DNA from: Pseudomonas fortuita
GTDB taxonomy: Bacteria; Pseudomonadota; Gammaproteobacteria; Pseudomonadales; Pseudomonadaceae
Reading direction: 5' to 3'
Assembly: GCF_026898135.2 (NCBI RefSeq)
Contig: NZ_CP114035.2
Span: 1,467,501-1,531,500, forward strand
DNA: 64,000 nt
In this document: in pieces, positions 55,934 to 64,000 of the stretch
Numbering within the stretch: the stretch's first letter is position 1
Layout: every line of letters starts with the position of its first letter
Notes under the pieces: generated by a model
Told to the model about the DNA's origin: nothing
What the model saw: the letters and a program-made list of their open reading frames with translations, nothing else
Database searches by the model: none
Program-made: the position numbers and the translations under genes

Positions 55934-58238
55934 GCGGAACCCAGTGATCGATCAGCGCCAGTAGCTCTTCGCGGCGAAATGGCTTGGCCAGGTAGTCGTT
56001 CATGCCCGCGGTCCGGCAGCGCTCGCGCTCCTCGGGCATGGCGTTGGCGGTGAGGGCGACGATTGGCAGGTTGGGCCAGCGGCCGCTCTGGCGGATGCGT
56101 CGGCTGGCTTCGTAACCGTCCATCACTGGCATGTTGCAGTCCATCAGCACCAGGTCGAAGTCATCCCGTTCCAGCTGCTCCAGGGCCTCGGCGCCCTGCG
56201 TGGCCAGTTGCACCTGGCAGCCGAGCTTGGCCAGCATGCCCTTGGCCACTAACTGGTTCACGGGGTTGTCTTCCACCAGCAAGATGCGCGCGCGGCCTGC
56301 CTCCAGGCTGATGGCCGGGCTGGCCAGCGGGTGCTCGGGGTCGAAGCCTTGCAGGGTGCGGCGCAGGGTCTGGTACAGGGCGTTGCGCGCCAGTGGCCGG
56401 GCCAGTTGATGGAGTGGGGCGAGGGCGGCGGATTGCTCGCTGGACAGGAAGTTGCCGTAGGCGGTCACCAGCAAGATGGGGGTTTTCAGCGTTTGGCGCA
56501 GTTCGAACAGGCGCTCTACGTCGTCGGTGATCAGCAGGTCCATCGCGGTGGCGGCTAGCGTCGCGCTGCTGTCATGCCGCTGGTAGGTCAAACCCCAGGC
56601 GGGCAGCAGGCCCTGTAACAGTTCGTTGAGCCCGCTGCCTGCATCGCTCAGGGCGGCCACACGCCCATGCAGCGGCAACGGTGCGATGGCTTCAGTGTGC
56701 ACGACCAGCGGCAGCTCGGCGCTGAAGCAGCTGCCAAAGCCCGCTTCGGAGCGAATGTGCAAATGGCCTTGCATGGCCTTGCACAGGTTGCGCGTCAGCG
56801 CCAGGCCCAGGCCGGTGCCGCCGTACTGGCGGGTGATGCCGGCGCCGGCCTGGGTAAACGGCTGGAAGATCCGTGCCTGGGCGTCTTCAGGGATGCCGAT
56901 GCCGGTATCACGCACCTCTAGCCGGACACCGCCGACGATAGTCACCAGGCGCACATCGACGCGGCCGAAGCGGGTGAACTTCAGTGCGTTGGACAGCAGA
57001 TTGCTGACGATCTGCCGCACCCGCGTGGGGTCGCCGAGCACACTGCTGGGGAAGTCACGGGCAATCAGGCAGGTCAGTTCCACGCTCTGTGCGGTGTTCT
57101 GAGACAGCAGGTTGGCGGTGTCCTCCACCATCGAACCCATGTCGAACGGAATGCGTTCCAGCTCCAGCTGGCCGGCATCGAACTTGGACAGGTCGAGGAT
57201 ATCGTTCAGCAACTCCACCAGTACTTTGCCCGAGTCGTGGGCAATCGCCAGTTGCTGGCGCTGCTCGCTGGGTAGCGGGCTGTCCAGGGCCAGGGCGATC
57301 ATGCCGAGCATGCCGTTTAGCGGGGTGCGGATTTCGTGGCTCATGTTGGCCAGGAACGCCGCACGCGCCTGGGCCATGTCCAGCGCGCGGCGGCGCGCTT
57401 CTTCCAGCTCCTGGTTGGACAGGCTCAGGCTGTTGTTGCTGGCCTTCAACTCGTTGGTGCGTGCCGAGACGATGTCTTCCAGTTCGTTCAGGTACTGGGT
57501 AAGGCGGTTTTCGGCGGTGCGCCGCTGCTCGATCTCGGTGGCCATGCTGACGAACTGCTGGTTGGCGACTTTCACCAGCACGCCAATTTCGTCGTGCTCG
57601 TGGCCGTGCGGGCAGTCCAGGCGGGTTTGCCGGGGTTTGCGCGGGTCGCTGCCGCTGAGCGCGCCGATCACCGTGACCAGTGGCTTGGTCAGCATCATGT
57701 AGAACAGCGCCAGCAGAATGCCGGTCAGCACCAGGCTACGGGCAAAACCGTTGAGCAGGGTGATGCCGGCGCGTTCGAGAAAGCGGCTGCCGAAGGCAAA
57801 GGTGTCGACGTCCAGGTACAGGGTGCCCAGGTTTTCCTCTGGCATGTGGGTCAGGTACAAGCGTTCCTTGAACTGGCGCTGCTCGCCGAACAGGAAGTCG
57901 CTCAGCGGCCGGTAGCGGTGTTGCAGCCTGGGCCGCTCGACGTCGGCCAGCACGGTGTCGTTGTTGTCGATCAGCCGCGCACGGATGATGGCCGGCGACT
58001 GCAACAAGCCGCGGGTCAGCTCCAGCGCCAGCTCCGAGTCGATGTTGTAGGCGATGCGCGAGGCCGGGTTGTGGCTGATTTGCAGCAACGCATTCACTTC
58101 ACGGTTGATGGACGCATCTTCGCTGGCATAATCGATGCCGATCTGGATGAGACTGAGCAATGTTCCCAGGATGAAGCCGACCAGGACTGTCAACCGGGCT
58201 TGCTTGTATGACAGGCGATTGGTGAACTTGATATCCAT
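55923..58238 (-). CDS. sagS: SagS-type hybrid sensor histidine kinase
   Basis: 771 aa. First membrane helix near residues 16-36, a periplasmic sensor of about 140 residues, second helix (LVLTGILLALFYMMLTK), HAMP and coiled-coil region, phospho-acceptor His in FLANMSHEIRTPLNGMLG, ATPase motifs (DPTRVRQIVSNLLSNALKFT, DTGIGIP, GGTGLGL), then a receiver domain with phospho-Asp in LVLMDCNMPVMDG. Layout and neighbours (gpx, msrB, aminotransferase, htpX, tpm) match P. aeruginosa SagS, a biofilm switch. An alternative start 42 bases upstream would make 785 aa, near the PAO1 length. Orthology is inferred. Confidence 0.85.
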
Positions 58239-58348
58239 GAGTCCCGAGCCGGTTTCCCGTTCCTTGCGCTGCGCAAGCATAGCCGATCAACCCCGGCTAC
58301 TGGTGGGTCTGTCACACATTCAGCCTTGATTGCTCAACTGGCTGTACC

Positions 58349-58442
58349 GGCCTCTTCGCGGCTAAAGCCGCTCCCACAGGTACTGCGCCGTCCTCTGGCC
58401 TGGTGCGGTCCCTGTGGGAGCGGCTTTAGCCGCGAAGAGGCC
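58349..58442. repeat. Convergent REP pair, family B subtype
   Basis: Inverted copies at 58349-58380 and 58411-58442 with TTCGCGGCTAAAGCCGCTCC in place of the usual GGGCTTGCCCG core. Confidence 0.87.
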
Positions 58443-58480
58443 AGCACAGCAGCCTCGAATCTGAATTGTTAGGAGTCGTC

Positions 58481-59371
58481 ATGGACGCTCGCTTGATTGC
58501 TTTTCTGGACCGCGCCGAATCGGTACTGGCGCGCCTTGAGCCCCTGTTACCGGCACAGCGCCCGAACATCGACTGGGGCACCACCCTGGCCGCGCGCTGG
58601 CAGCGCGATGGCCGCAGCGGTTATCTGCTGCCACTGGAAGTCAGCCTGGACATCCGCCTGACCGACCTGATCGGCGTCGACCAGCAGCGCGACCAGCTGG
58701 GCCGCAACACCCACCAGTTCATCAACGGCCTGCCGGCCAACCACGCGCTGCTGTGGGGCTCGCGCGGTACTGGCAAGTCGTCGCTGGTGCGCGCCTTGCT
58801 GGCCGAGCATGCCAGCGCCGGCCTGCGCCTGATCGAAATTGAACGCGACCACCTGGCCGACCTGCCACGGGTGGTCGAGCAGCTGCAGAAGCTGCCACAA
58901 CGCTTCATCCTGTTCTGTGACGACTTGTCGTTCGAGGCCGGGGAGGGCGACTACCGGGTACTCAAAAGCGTGCTCGACGGCTCGCTGGAGCAGGCGCCGG
59001 ACAACGTGCTGCTGTACGCCACCTCCAACCGCCGCCACCTGGTGCCCGAAAAAGAAAGCGACAACGAAAACTGGAAGCGCGTAGATGGCGAACTGCACCC
59101 CAGCGAAGCGGTGGAGGACAAGATTGCCCTGTCTGACCGCTTTGGCCTGTGGCTGTCGTTCTACCCGTTTACCCAGGACCACTTCCTGAATGTTGTCGAG
59201 CACTGGATTGGCCAGTTGGCACGGCCTGCCGGGCTTGCCTGGCAGCGCTCTGAAGCACTCGACATCCTCGCCGTGCGCTGGGCCACCGGCCGCGGTAACC
59301 GTAATGGCCGTTGTGCCTATCAGTTCGCCCGCTATTGGGTCGGGCTGCAATTGCTGGAGCAAAGTAAATGA
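58481..59371 (+). CDS. DUF815 AAA-type ATPase
   Basis: 296 aa. Walker A GSRGTGKSSLVRALL near residue 98 and Walker B FILFCDDLSFE; sensor region LLYATSNRRHLVPE. Family DUF815/PF05673, an AAA ATPase without known role. TAGGAG lies 6 bases before the ATG. The stop overlaps the start of msrC (ATGA), so the two are translationally coupled. Confidence 0.88.
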   Translation: MDARLIAFLDRAESVLARLEPLLPAQRPNIDWGTTLAARWQRDGRSGYLLPLEVSLDIRLTDLIGVDQQRDQLGRNTHQFINGLPANHALLWGSRGTGKSSLVRALLAEHASAGLRLIEIERDHLADLPRVVEQLQKLPQRFILFCDDLSFEAGEGDYRVLKSVLDGSLEQAPDNVLLYATSNRRHLVPEKESDNENWKRVDGELHPSEAVEDKIALSDRFGLWLSFYPFTQDHFLNVVEHWIGQLARPAGLAWQRSEALDILAVRWATGRGNRNGRCAYQFARYWVGLQLLEQSK

Positions 59372-59850
59372 TCGACCTTAATGCCAGTGGCGCCGGCCTC
59401 GACGGCTACCACCTGCTGGCGGCGCAAGTGCAGGCGCTGTTTGCCGACGAGCGTGACTTCATCGCCAATGCCGCACAGTTTTCGGCGTTTCTGTACAACC
59501 AGGTGGACGACCTGAACTGGGCGGGGTTCTACCTCAACCGCAACGAACAGCTGGTGCTGGGCCCGTTCCAGGGCCAGGTGGCGTGCGTGCGCATTCCGTT
59601 CGGCAAGGGCGTGTGCGGTGCAGCGGCGGCAACGCGCCAGACCCAGCGGGTAGAGGACGTGCATGCGTTTCCGGGGCACATTACCTGTGACAGCGCGTCC
59701 AACAGCGAGCTGGTGATCCCGTTGGTGAAGGCGGGGCGGTTGATTGGTGTGCTGGACCTGGATAGCCCGAAGGTTGGGCGGTTCAGCGAGGCAGACCAGG
59801 CGGGGCTGGAACGCTTGGCGGCGATCTTCCTGGAGCTGACAGACTGCTGA
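59368..59850 (+). CDS. msrC: Free methionine-R-sulfoxide reductase (GAF domain)
   Basis: 160 aa, single GAF domain. Reduces free methionine R-sulfoxide. The three catalytic cysteines are visible in QVACVRIPFGKGVCGAAAA and HITCDSASNSEL; LNWAGFYL and GVLDLDSP are family hallmarks. It overlaps the DUF815 gene by four bases. Confidence 0.93.
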   Translation: MIDLNASGAGLDGYHLLAAQVQALFADERDFIANAAQFSAFLYNQVDDLNWAGFYLNRNEQLVLGPFQGQVACVRIPFGKGVCGAAAATRQTQRVEDVHAFPGHITCDSASNSELVIPLVKAGRLIGVLDLDSPKVGRFSEADQAGLERLAAIFLELTDC

Positions 59851-59903
59851 CCAACAGGTTCGCTGTACTGGCCGCTCTCACAGGGCCAGCACAGGCTAAC
59901 GAA

Positions 59904-60671
59904 TCAGTCGTAGATCACTTTCTTCTTCCAGGTCTCTTCTGCATCGGTCTTGAGCCCGTCGGTCAGTTCGTTGTGCTCGTCCTCCGCAGGTGCCATGCGG
60001 TCCAGCACCTGGGCATTGGCCCGCGCCAGCAGCTTTTCCAGATACGTCAGTTGCTCTTCATACACCTTCGGCTCCGGCTGCTTGCGCAAGTACTGCACGC
60101 CGCGCTCGAATGCCAGGCGTGCCTGGCCGGGCTGGTTCTTCTGCAGGGCTTGCTGGCCGAGGTTGTTGAAGAACTCGATATGCAGCAGGACCAGGATGTG
60201 GCGGATTTCCTTGACCCAGTGCTTGGCTTCAGGCGTGGTCAGGAAGCCTTCCTGGGCCGCACGAGTCACCTGGTTGTGCATGGCCTCCAGCAAGAAGCGC
60301 ACGTCCTTGGCCTTGATCTCGGTATGGATCGGGTTGGGCGGGTTGTTCACCGGGATCTTTTCGCCCAGGGCAATCAGCACGTCCAGCTCGGCAATGCGCG
60401 CCTTGAGTTCGGCATTATGCTTGTCCACCGCCAGCTGGCGCTGGGTAAGGTTCAGCTCCAGGCGGGTGAGCAACAGTTTAAGGGCCGGGGTCATGAACTG
60501 GCCCGGGAAGGTCTCGGTGATTTCGCCACAGCGGCGCAGGCGGTCGGCCAGCTCGATCTTGGTCCGGGCGCGTTCCAGCTTGCCGTTCTCGACCACATTG
60601 TTGAGGTAGCCGATCACGATCAGCAACGCGATGCCCGCCACGATGAGCAGGGTGATCAGAAGTGGTGTCAC
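59904..60671 (-). CDS. Membrane-anchored protein of unknown function
   Basis: 255 aa. N-terminal membrane anchor (LLITLLIVAGIALLIVIGYL), then an all-helical cytoplasmic domain with charged heptads (LTRLELNLTQRQLAVDKHNA) and a TPR-like part (QPGQARLAFERGVQYLRKQ). The start is a GTG with GAGG upstream. Conserved in pseudomonads as far as I know, without a name. Confidence 0.75.
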   Translation of the reverse strand: MTPLLITLLIVAGIALLIVIGYLNNVVENGKLERARTKIELADRLRRCGEITETFPGQFMTPALKLLLTRLELNLTQRQLAVDKHNAELKARIAELDVLIALGEKIPVNNPPNPIHTEIKAKDVRFLLEAMHNQVTRAAQEGFLTTPEAKHWVKEIRHILVLLHIEFFNNLGQQALQKNQPGQARLAFERGVQYLRKQPEPKVYEEQLTYLEKLLARANAQVLDRMAPAEDEHNELTDGLKTDAEETWKKKVIYD

Positions 60672-60883
60672 CGTTAATGCCTCATTGAAGAAGAATTACA
60701 GCTTTGAGTGTAGTGAGTTTGCCAAGGGGCGAACAGCGGCTGTATGCCAGTGCTGGTCCTTTCGCGGCTAAAGCCGCGAGGAGGCCAGTGCAGGATGACT
60801 GCTCTCTATATCGACAACCCGCCCCGCATTTACACCCCAACCCACCCGGAAGTCTTTGATTTAAATAAATTTCTACAAAGGGG
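60672..60883. other. Intergenic region with one REP remnant
   Basis: No gene supported. A family B-subtype hairpin (TTCGCGGCTAAAGCCGCGAG) lies at 60758-60785. The right end becomes A+T-rich (ATTTAAATAAATTTCTAC) directly before the tRNA promoter, like an UP element. Confidence 0.6.
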
Positions 60884-60912
60884 TTGACGCCTTCCCGATC
60901 CATCCATAGAAT
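60884..60912 (+). promoter_or_regulatory. Promoter of the tRNA array
   Basis: TTGACG and TAGAAT with a 17-base spacer, AT-rich sequence upstream and a GC-rich GCGCGCC discriminator after the -10, as in stringently controlled stable-RNA promoters. Confidence 0.88.
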
Positions 60913-60986
60913 GCGCGCCACTTGCAGCGTAAAGCACACAGCGAAACGCGGCAGGGAGTGAAAGCAAGCAGTAATGCTTGTAGCGT

Positions 60987-61062
60987 GTCCCCTTCGTCTA
61001 GTGGCCTAGGACACCGCCCTTTCACGGCGGTAACAGGGGTTCGAGTCCCCTAGGGGACGCCA
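60987..61062 (+). tRNA. tRNA-Glu (UUC), first copy
   Basis: 76 bases with encoded CCA. Acceptor GTCCCCT pairs with AGGGGAC; anticodon loop CTTTCAC gives TTC; T arm GGGTTCGAGTCCC intact. Confidence 0.96.
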
Positions 61063-61064
61063 AT

Positions 61065-61140
<76 letters not shown>

Positions 61141-61232
61141 GTTTCTCCGGCACTGCTTAACGGCGGGGCAGGAAAAGAAAATCCAGTCTGAACCGTGAGG
61201 TTCATGTGCTGGTGCACTGAAAAGTGTTGTGT

Positions 61233-61308
61233 GTCCCCTTCGTCTAGTGGCCTAGGACACCGCCCTTTCACGGCGGTAACAGGGGTTCGAGTCCCCTAGG
61301 GGACGCCA
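61233..61308 (+). tRNA. tRNA-Glu (UUC), second copy
   Basis: Identical in sequence to the copy at 60987-61062. Confidence 0.96.
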
Positions 61309-61311
61309 TTT

Positions 61312-61387
<76 letters not shown>

Positions 61388-61473
61388 GTTTAAATACTGT
61401 GGCGTCTATGCGGTGCAGTGGTGGTGAAGGTCGTCAAGGCGCTTCACGCCAAAAGCGGTAAAAGTTTTACAAT

Positions 61474-61549
<76 letters not shown>

Positions 61550-61596
61550 AATATCGATCTACAGAGTTCCATGGAAGTCTGTAAGTTCTTGAAAAT

Positions 61597-61617
61597 AGAC
61601 GCTTCGGCGTCTTTTTT
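61597..61617 (+). terminator. Terminator of the tRNA array
   Basis: AGACGC-TTCG-GCGTCT followed by TTTTT, 47 bases after the last tRNA. Confidence 0.88.
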
Positions 61618-61732
61618 CGTTCCAGCGCAATCTGCCAGAATCCACCAGCAGCCACGAAATTTAAGTACATTTTTAAGTACAGCGATTCCGGGTGGTTGGG
61701 GTAGCGGATTGATGGCTGATCTGGGCCTTGGG
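61618..61732. other. Junction between tRNA array and element remnant
   Basis: No gene. Contains a direct repeat TTTAAGTACATTTTTAAGTA region near 61660-61680. Possibly the former left boundary of an inserted element. Confidence 0.35.
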
Positions 61733-61959
61733 CATCGATATCAGTCCGCCGTGCAGCTCGTTTTCTGCCAGGTGTCCAGTCAGCGCGACGATTTCCCCAC
61801 GGGCTGGCTAAGGTCGAAACAGACAGGCTACGCGAAAGAAGCGCTCGTCCTTGGTCTCGGTCCACAGCTCGCGCAGGATGGTCAGGCATCGCGCATGCGA
61901 CTGATATATGACTGCTGCACGGGATAGCCGTCGAGGCTGAGTCGACGCGCCAGTTCCGC
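61733..61959 (-). pseudogene. Scrambled remnant of an integrative-element ParB-family gene
   Basis: Two pieces of one protein family in the wrong order. Read leftward, 61959-61882 encodes AELARRLSLDGYPVQQSYISR then MRDA and a stop; 61888-61733, in another frame, encodes ILRELWTETKDERFFRVACL, FRP, a TAG where Trp is expected, then PARGEIVALTGHLAENELHG. In intact ICE ParB-family proteins, as I recall them, the ELWTET piece comes first. Hence deletion plus rearrangement, a frame change and a nonsense codon. It cannot make a product. Confidence 0.7.
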
Positions 61960-62340
61960 TTCCGCGCAGCTCGACAATCCGGTGCAGCTCGCTCTGGAAT
62001 GCTGGATTGAACATCGCCAAAGGGGAGGGCGACAACCAGTTTGGTCTGCAACAGCGGTTCGCTGGGCAGGCCATAGGCTCTTCAGGGTTACAGTCGAAGC
62101 CGGCATCGAAAAGGTTGCGCTGCAGGCCTTTAAGTTGTTTAGCGAGCGGCACTCCGAACGGCTGGAGATTGATGTCGGGTTCTTCCTCGCCAATAGCGCT
62201 GCCAGGCGCTTGGGGAGGATGCCATCCGGCAATGCCATACATCCTCGGGCGATCACGCCTTGCTCGTAGGTCAGCAGCGGCGGCAACAGACATACTGCTG
62301 GGATGTCTGTTGTTCACCTACTCCATCTGGCCTAGTTCAC
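61960..62340. other. Degenerate accessory DNA without a supported gene
   Basis: Open frames exist on both strands (for example 61982-62269 plus and 61960-62286 minus) but none has a ribosome site, a recognisable domain or good codon use. Most likely more remains of the same element. Confidence 0.5.
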
Positions 62341-62604
62341 TCAGCGATGAACGCTGCCGTGTGATGCGCTGGCGATCAAGCTGGCGCCGCACGCGGTCTT
62401 CATGCCGTCGAGAGCGACGGGGACTCCGTTCACCCGATAGGTATCACTGCCCTCGATGATGGGGAACTCGCCTTTGCATAGAGGGCAGAAAACCATGTTG
62501 CCCTTGCCGGCCATTGGTTTGCCGTTGAGGTTTGTATGGGGTATGGATTCAATTACTTCACCTCCGTGATCGGTTGAGTCGTTAAGTCTTACAATTTGTG
62601 GCAT
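62341..62604 (-). CDS. PAAR-domain spike-tip protein
   Basis: 87 aa. A PAAR protein sharpens the VgrG spike of type VI secretion systems and carries effectors. Features: DSTDHGGEVIESIPHTNLNG, GKPMAGKGNMVFCPLCKGEF, and VALDGMKTACGASLIAS, with Cys/His positions able to bind zinc. MPQIVRLNDS is the likely start, AGAGGA about 7 bases upstream; a second ATG lies one codon earlier. It follows the Rhs toxin and immunity genes on the same strand, though a 246-base gap separates it. Confidence 0.88.
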   Translation of the reverse strand: MPQIVRLNDSTDHGGEVIESIPHTNLNGKPMAGKGNMVFCPLCKGEFPIIEGSDTYRVNGVPVALDGMKTACGASLIASASHGSVHR

Positions 62605-62850
62605 CATCAAGTCCTCTTAAAAATTCTGCTGAACTGCGCAGTCTCCATCACCCCTTACCGGTATTAGGTGACCTCACCGGCAACATTGATCCTTTACGGC
62701 AGTTGACCCAGGGTATCGTATGCTCATCGACCTCGATCGAGGTTGTATAGCATGTGAGCTTCGTGCCGCTTCAACGTTCGTATCGTTCTTTGGCTTCCTA
62801 GCAGTGCGTGCATTTCTAAATCCCGATGTGTGTTTGTCAATTCAATCAAG
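62605..62850. other. AT-richer gap between immunity and PAAR genes
   Basis: 246 bases, probably with a promoter for the PAAR gene. A palindromic stretch CTCGATCGAG lies at 62732-62741. No gene seen. Confidence 0.4.
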
Positions 62851-63153
62851 CTAGCTTTTGTTGCATTTAAAGAGAATCTCATCTTCCGTTATGCGGAGTT
62901 CGCTGGTTATGAATGTCATTGCTTCGGGCAGGCTGCTATATGACTTGCGTATATGTACCCTGTAAAGGTCGGTGGCGTCTTCATAGTCCTCAAGATATTC
63001 GTCAAGACCAACATGGAAGGCGTTATTGTGGAATATTATGAAAAATTCCTTCTTGTAGATTTTTCCGTTTTCATTATATTCGTGTTCTAGCCATAGTTTT
63101 TTATTCTGCTTTAAATGTTTTTTTATCTTTTGAAGATGGTTATAAATTTTCAT
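62851..63153 (-). CDS. Putative immunity protein for the Rhs toxin
   Basis: 100 aa, rich in Lys, Glu, Tyr and Asn, no signal peptide or membrane helix. It starts MKIYNHLQKIKKHLKQNKKL and has an acidic centre (GLDEYLEDYEDATDLYR) suited to binding a basic toxin. Its ATG overlaps the stop of the Rhs gene (ATGA), the usual layout of a toxin-immunity pair. A+T content is far above the window average, a sign of transfer. The family is not recognised. Confidence 0.7.
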   Translation of the reverse strand: MKIYNHLQKIKKHLKQNKKLWLEHEYNENGKIYKKEFFIIFHNNAFHVGLDEYLEDYEDATDLYRVHIRKSYSSLPEAMTFITSELRITEDEILFKCNKS

Positions 63154-64000
63154 CGTCTTTTTGGTCTCGTGCCCGGGCAATTAGGATTTCTCTCGATGAA
63201 GATGTCTGCTCTAGATCCTTCTGGTGTGACTATATTAATATGAGGCAAAGTTTTATGCGCATGGCCGTCGGGAAGTGATTCATGGCCATAAAGAACTCCA
63301 GTTACTGGATTGATTTTGAAATCCATATGATAGCTGGCTCTTCCCGTACCATTTTGGCGGAGGGACTTGAAAGCAGCTTTATCCCTAGCAATCTTGTCTG
63401 GAGTTTTATCACCCGCGCCTGCCGATTTCTGAGCGTCAGGAAAGGCTCCGAACAATACGGCGGAAGCCTCTTTGTAAGAGCAAACGGTAACGCTTTTACC
63501 ACTTCGCAACTCTGCGACTGCTTTGATTATGCTGAGTGGAGATAAGCCTCTAGGGTCATCCCATTGTAAGGGGTTTGGAGCATATTGATATACATTCAGC
63601 CCCCGCTGAATCCGATCGGATCTTTTCCAATAAAGCGCCCCAGGCGCGGATCGTAGTAACGATATCTATTGTAGTGTAGCCCAATTTCTGTATCTAAATA
63701 CTGACCAGGTAGTCGAATAGGGTTGCAAATTTCCGCCCGGTTAGCTTTTCCATTTGTTTCGCAGGTTCCCCCCCCAAGCCTGAAAGATTCCATTCCAGGC
63801 GATTTTCCCGCTCTCATCAGTAAACTCATGGGGTGTTCCGAGATAATTGCAGTGCCACCAGCCAATCTTATCAAAACGTCTCATTACCGGTTTGTGTTGC
63901 CACACTGGATCCCGGTCAATGTCATATGGGAAATCATAGCTCGGCTGATGCATCATTTCATCAATATGGTTTATCACACCTTGCGCGACCGGAATGAAGG
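63150..64000 (-). pseudogene. Rhs polymorphic toxin, 3' part, with two frame-breaking poly-G changes (5' end beyond window)
   Basis: The Rhs core enters from the right edge (FIPVAQGVINHIDEM, WWHCNYLGTPHEFTDESGKI). At a run of eight G (63768-63775) the frame is lost; with seven it continues as NPIRLPGQYLDTEIGLHYNR and YRYYDPRLGRFIGKDPIGFS. At a run of five G (63600-63604) it hits a stop; with six it continues as GLNVYQYAPNPLQWDDPRGL. Core and toxin share one frame, so the two changes cancel. After DPRG comes a C-terminal tip of about 130 residues ending CPGTRPKRR, with HMDFKINPVTG and HAHKTLPHINI; toxic activity unknown. As written the protein stops at 63741. Phase variation or error are alternatives. 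Confidence 0.8.

Overview
The window is chromosomal DNA of a fluorescent Pseudomonas, most likely the P. putida group. The evidence is the high GC content, dense short intergenic REP palindromes of the P. putida type, and long blocks of gene order that, from memory, match P. aeruginosa PAO1: folE-prmB-aroC-MFS-mtnD, then efp/earP-ohr/ohrR-class II DAHP synthase-deaD-tpm-htpX-aminotransferase-msrB-gpx-SagS. About 68 protein genes, six tRNA genes and about 24 REP loci can be supported. There is no rRNA, CRISPR array or intact insertion sequence.

Layout. 1-4.4 kb is the edge of a lipopolysaccharide/O-antigen locus: a partial LPS kinase, pgi, wecB and a ComEA-type helix-hairpin-helix protein. 4.4-22.6 kb is housekeeping: pyrF, CurA-like reductase, SDR, a chemoreceptor, benE, GST, folE, Smr, prmB, aroC, an MFS carrier coupled to a degenerate acireductone dioxygenase, and an ankyrin protein. 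22.7-34.5 kb carries a ZIP transporter, an LtaS-type envelope sulfatase, an RraB-like protein, a cytochrome c, CorA, PlsC, a crotonase, tRNA-Ser and a TonB-dependent siderophore receptor. 34.6-48.6 kb has four LysR regulators divergent from likely targets, the earP-efp pair (EF-P with Arg32, the residue EarP rhamnosylates), ohrR-ohr with a visible operator, and a class II DAHP synthase. 48.8-60.7 kb has deaD with a long structured leader, tpm, htpX, alaA, msrB-gpx, a SagS-type hybrid kinase and an ATPase coupled to a free-Met-sulfoxide reductase. Repair of oxidative damage recurs in this half (ohr, ohrR, msrB, gpx, msrC).

61.0-64.0 kb is accessory. A promoter drives a tRNA-Glu/Gly/Glu/Gly/Gly array. 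Next to the last tRNA-Gly lie scrambled, stop-interrupted fragments of an integrative-element ParB-family gene. tRNA-Gly 3' ends are the known landing site of ICEclc/PAGI-2 type elements. Beyond is an AT-rich module read leftward: the end of an Rhs polymorphic toxin, an overlapping putative immunity gene, then a PAAR spike protein. The Rhs reading frame is broken by two mutually compensating length changes in poly-G runs (63768-63775 and 63600-63604), and its toxin tip is of a type I cannot name. This module is the most novel part of the window.
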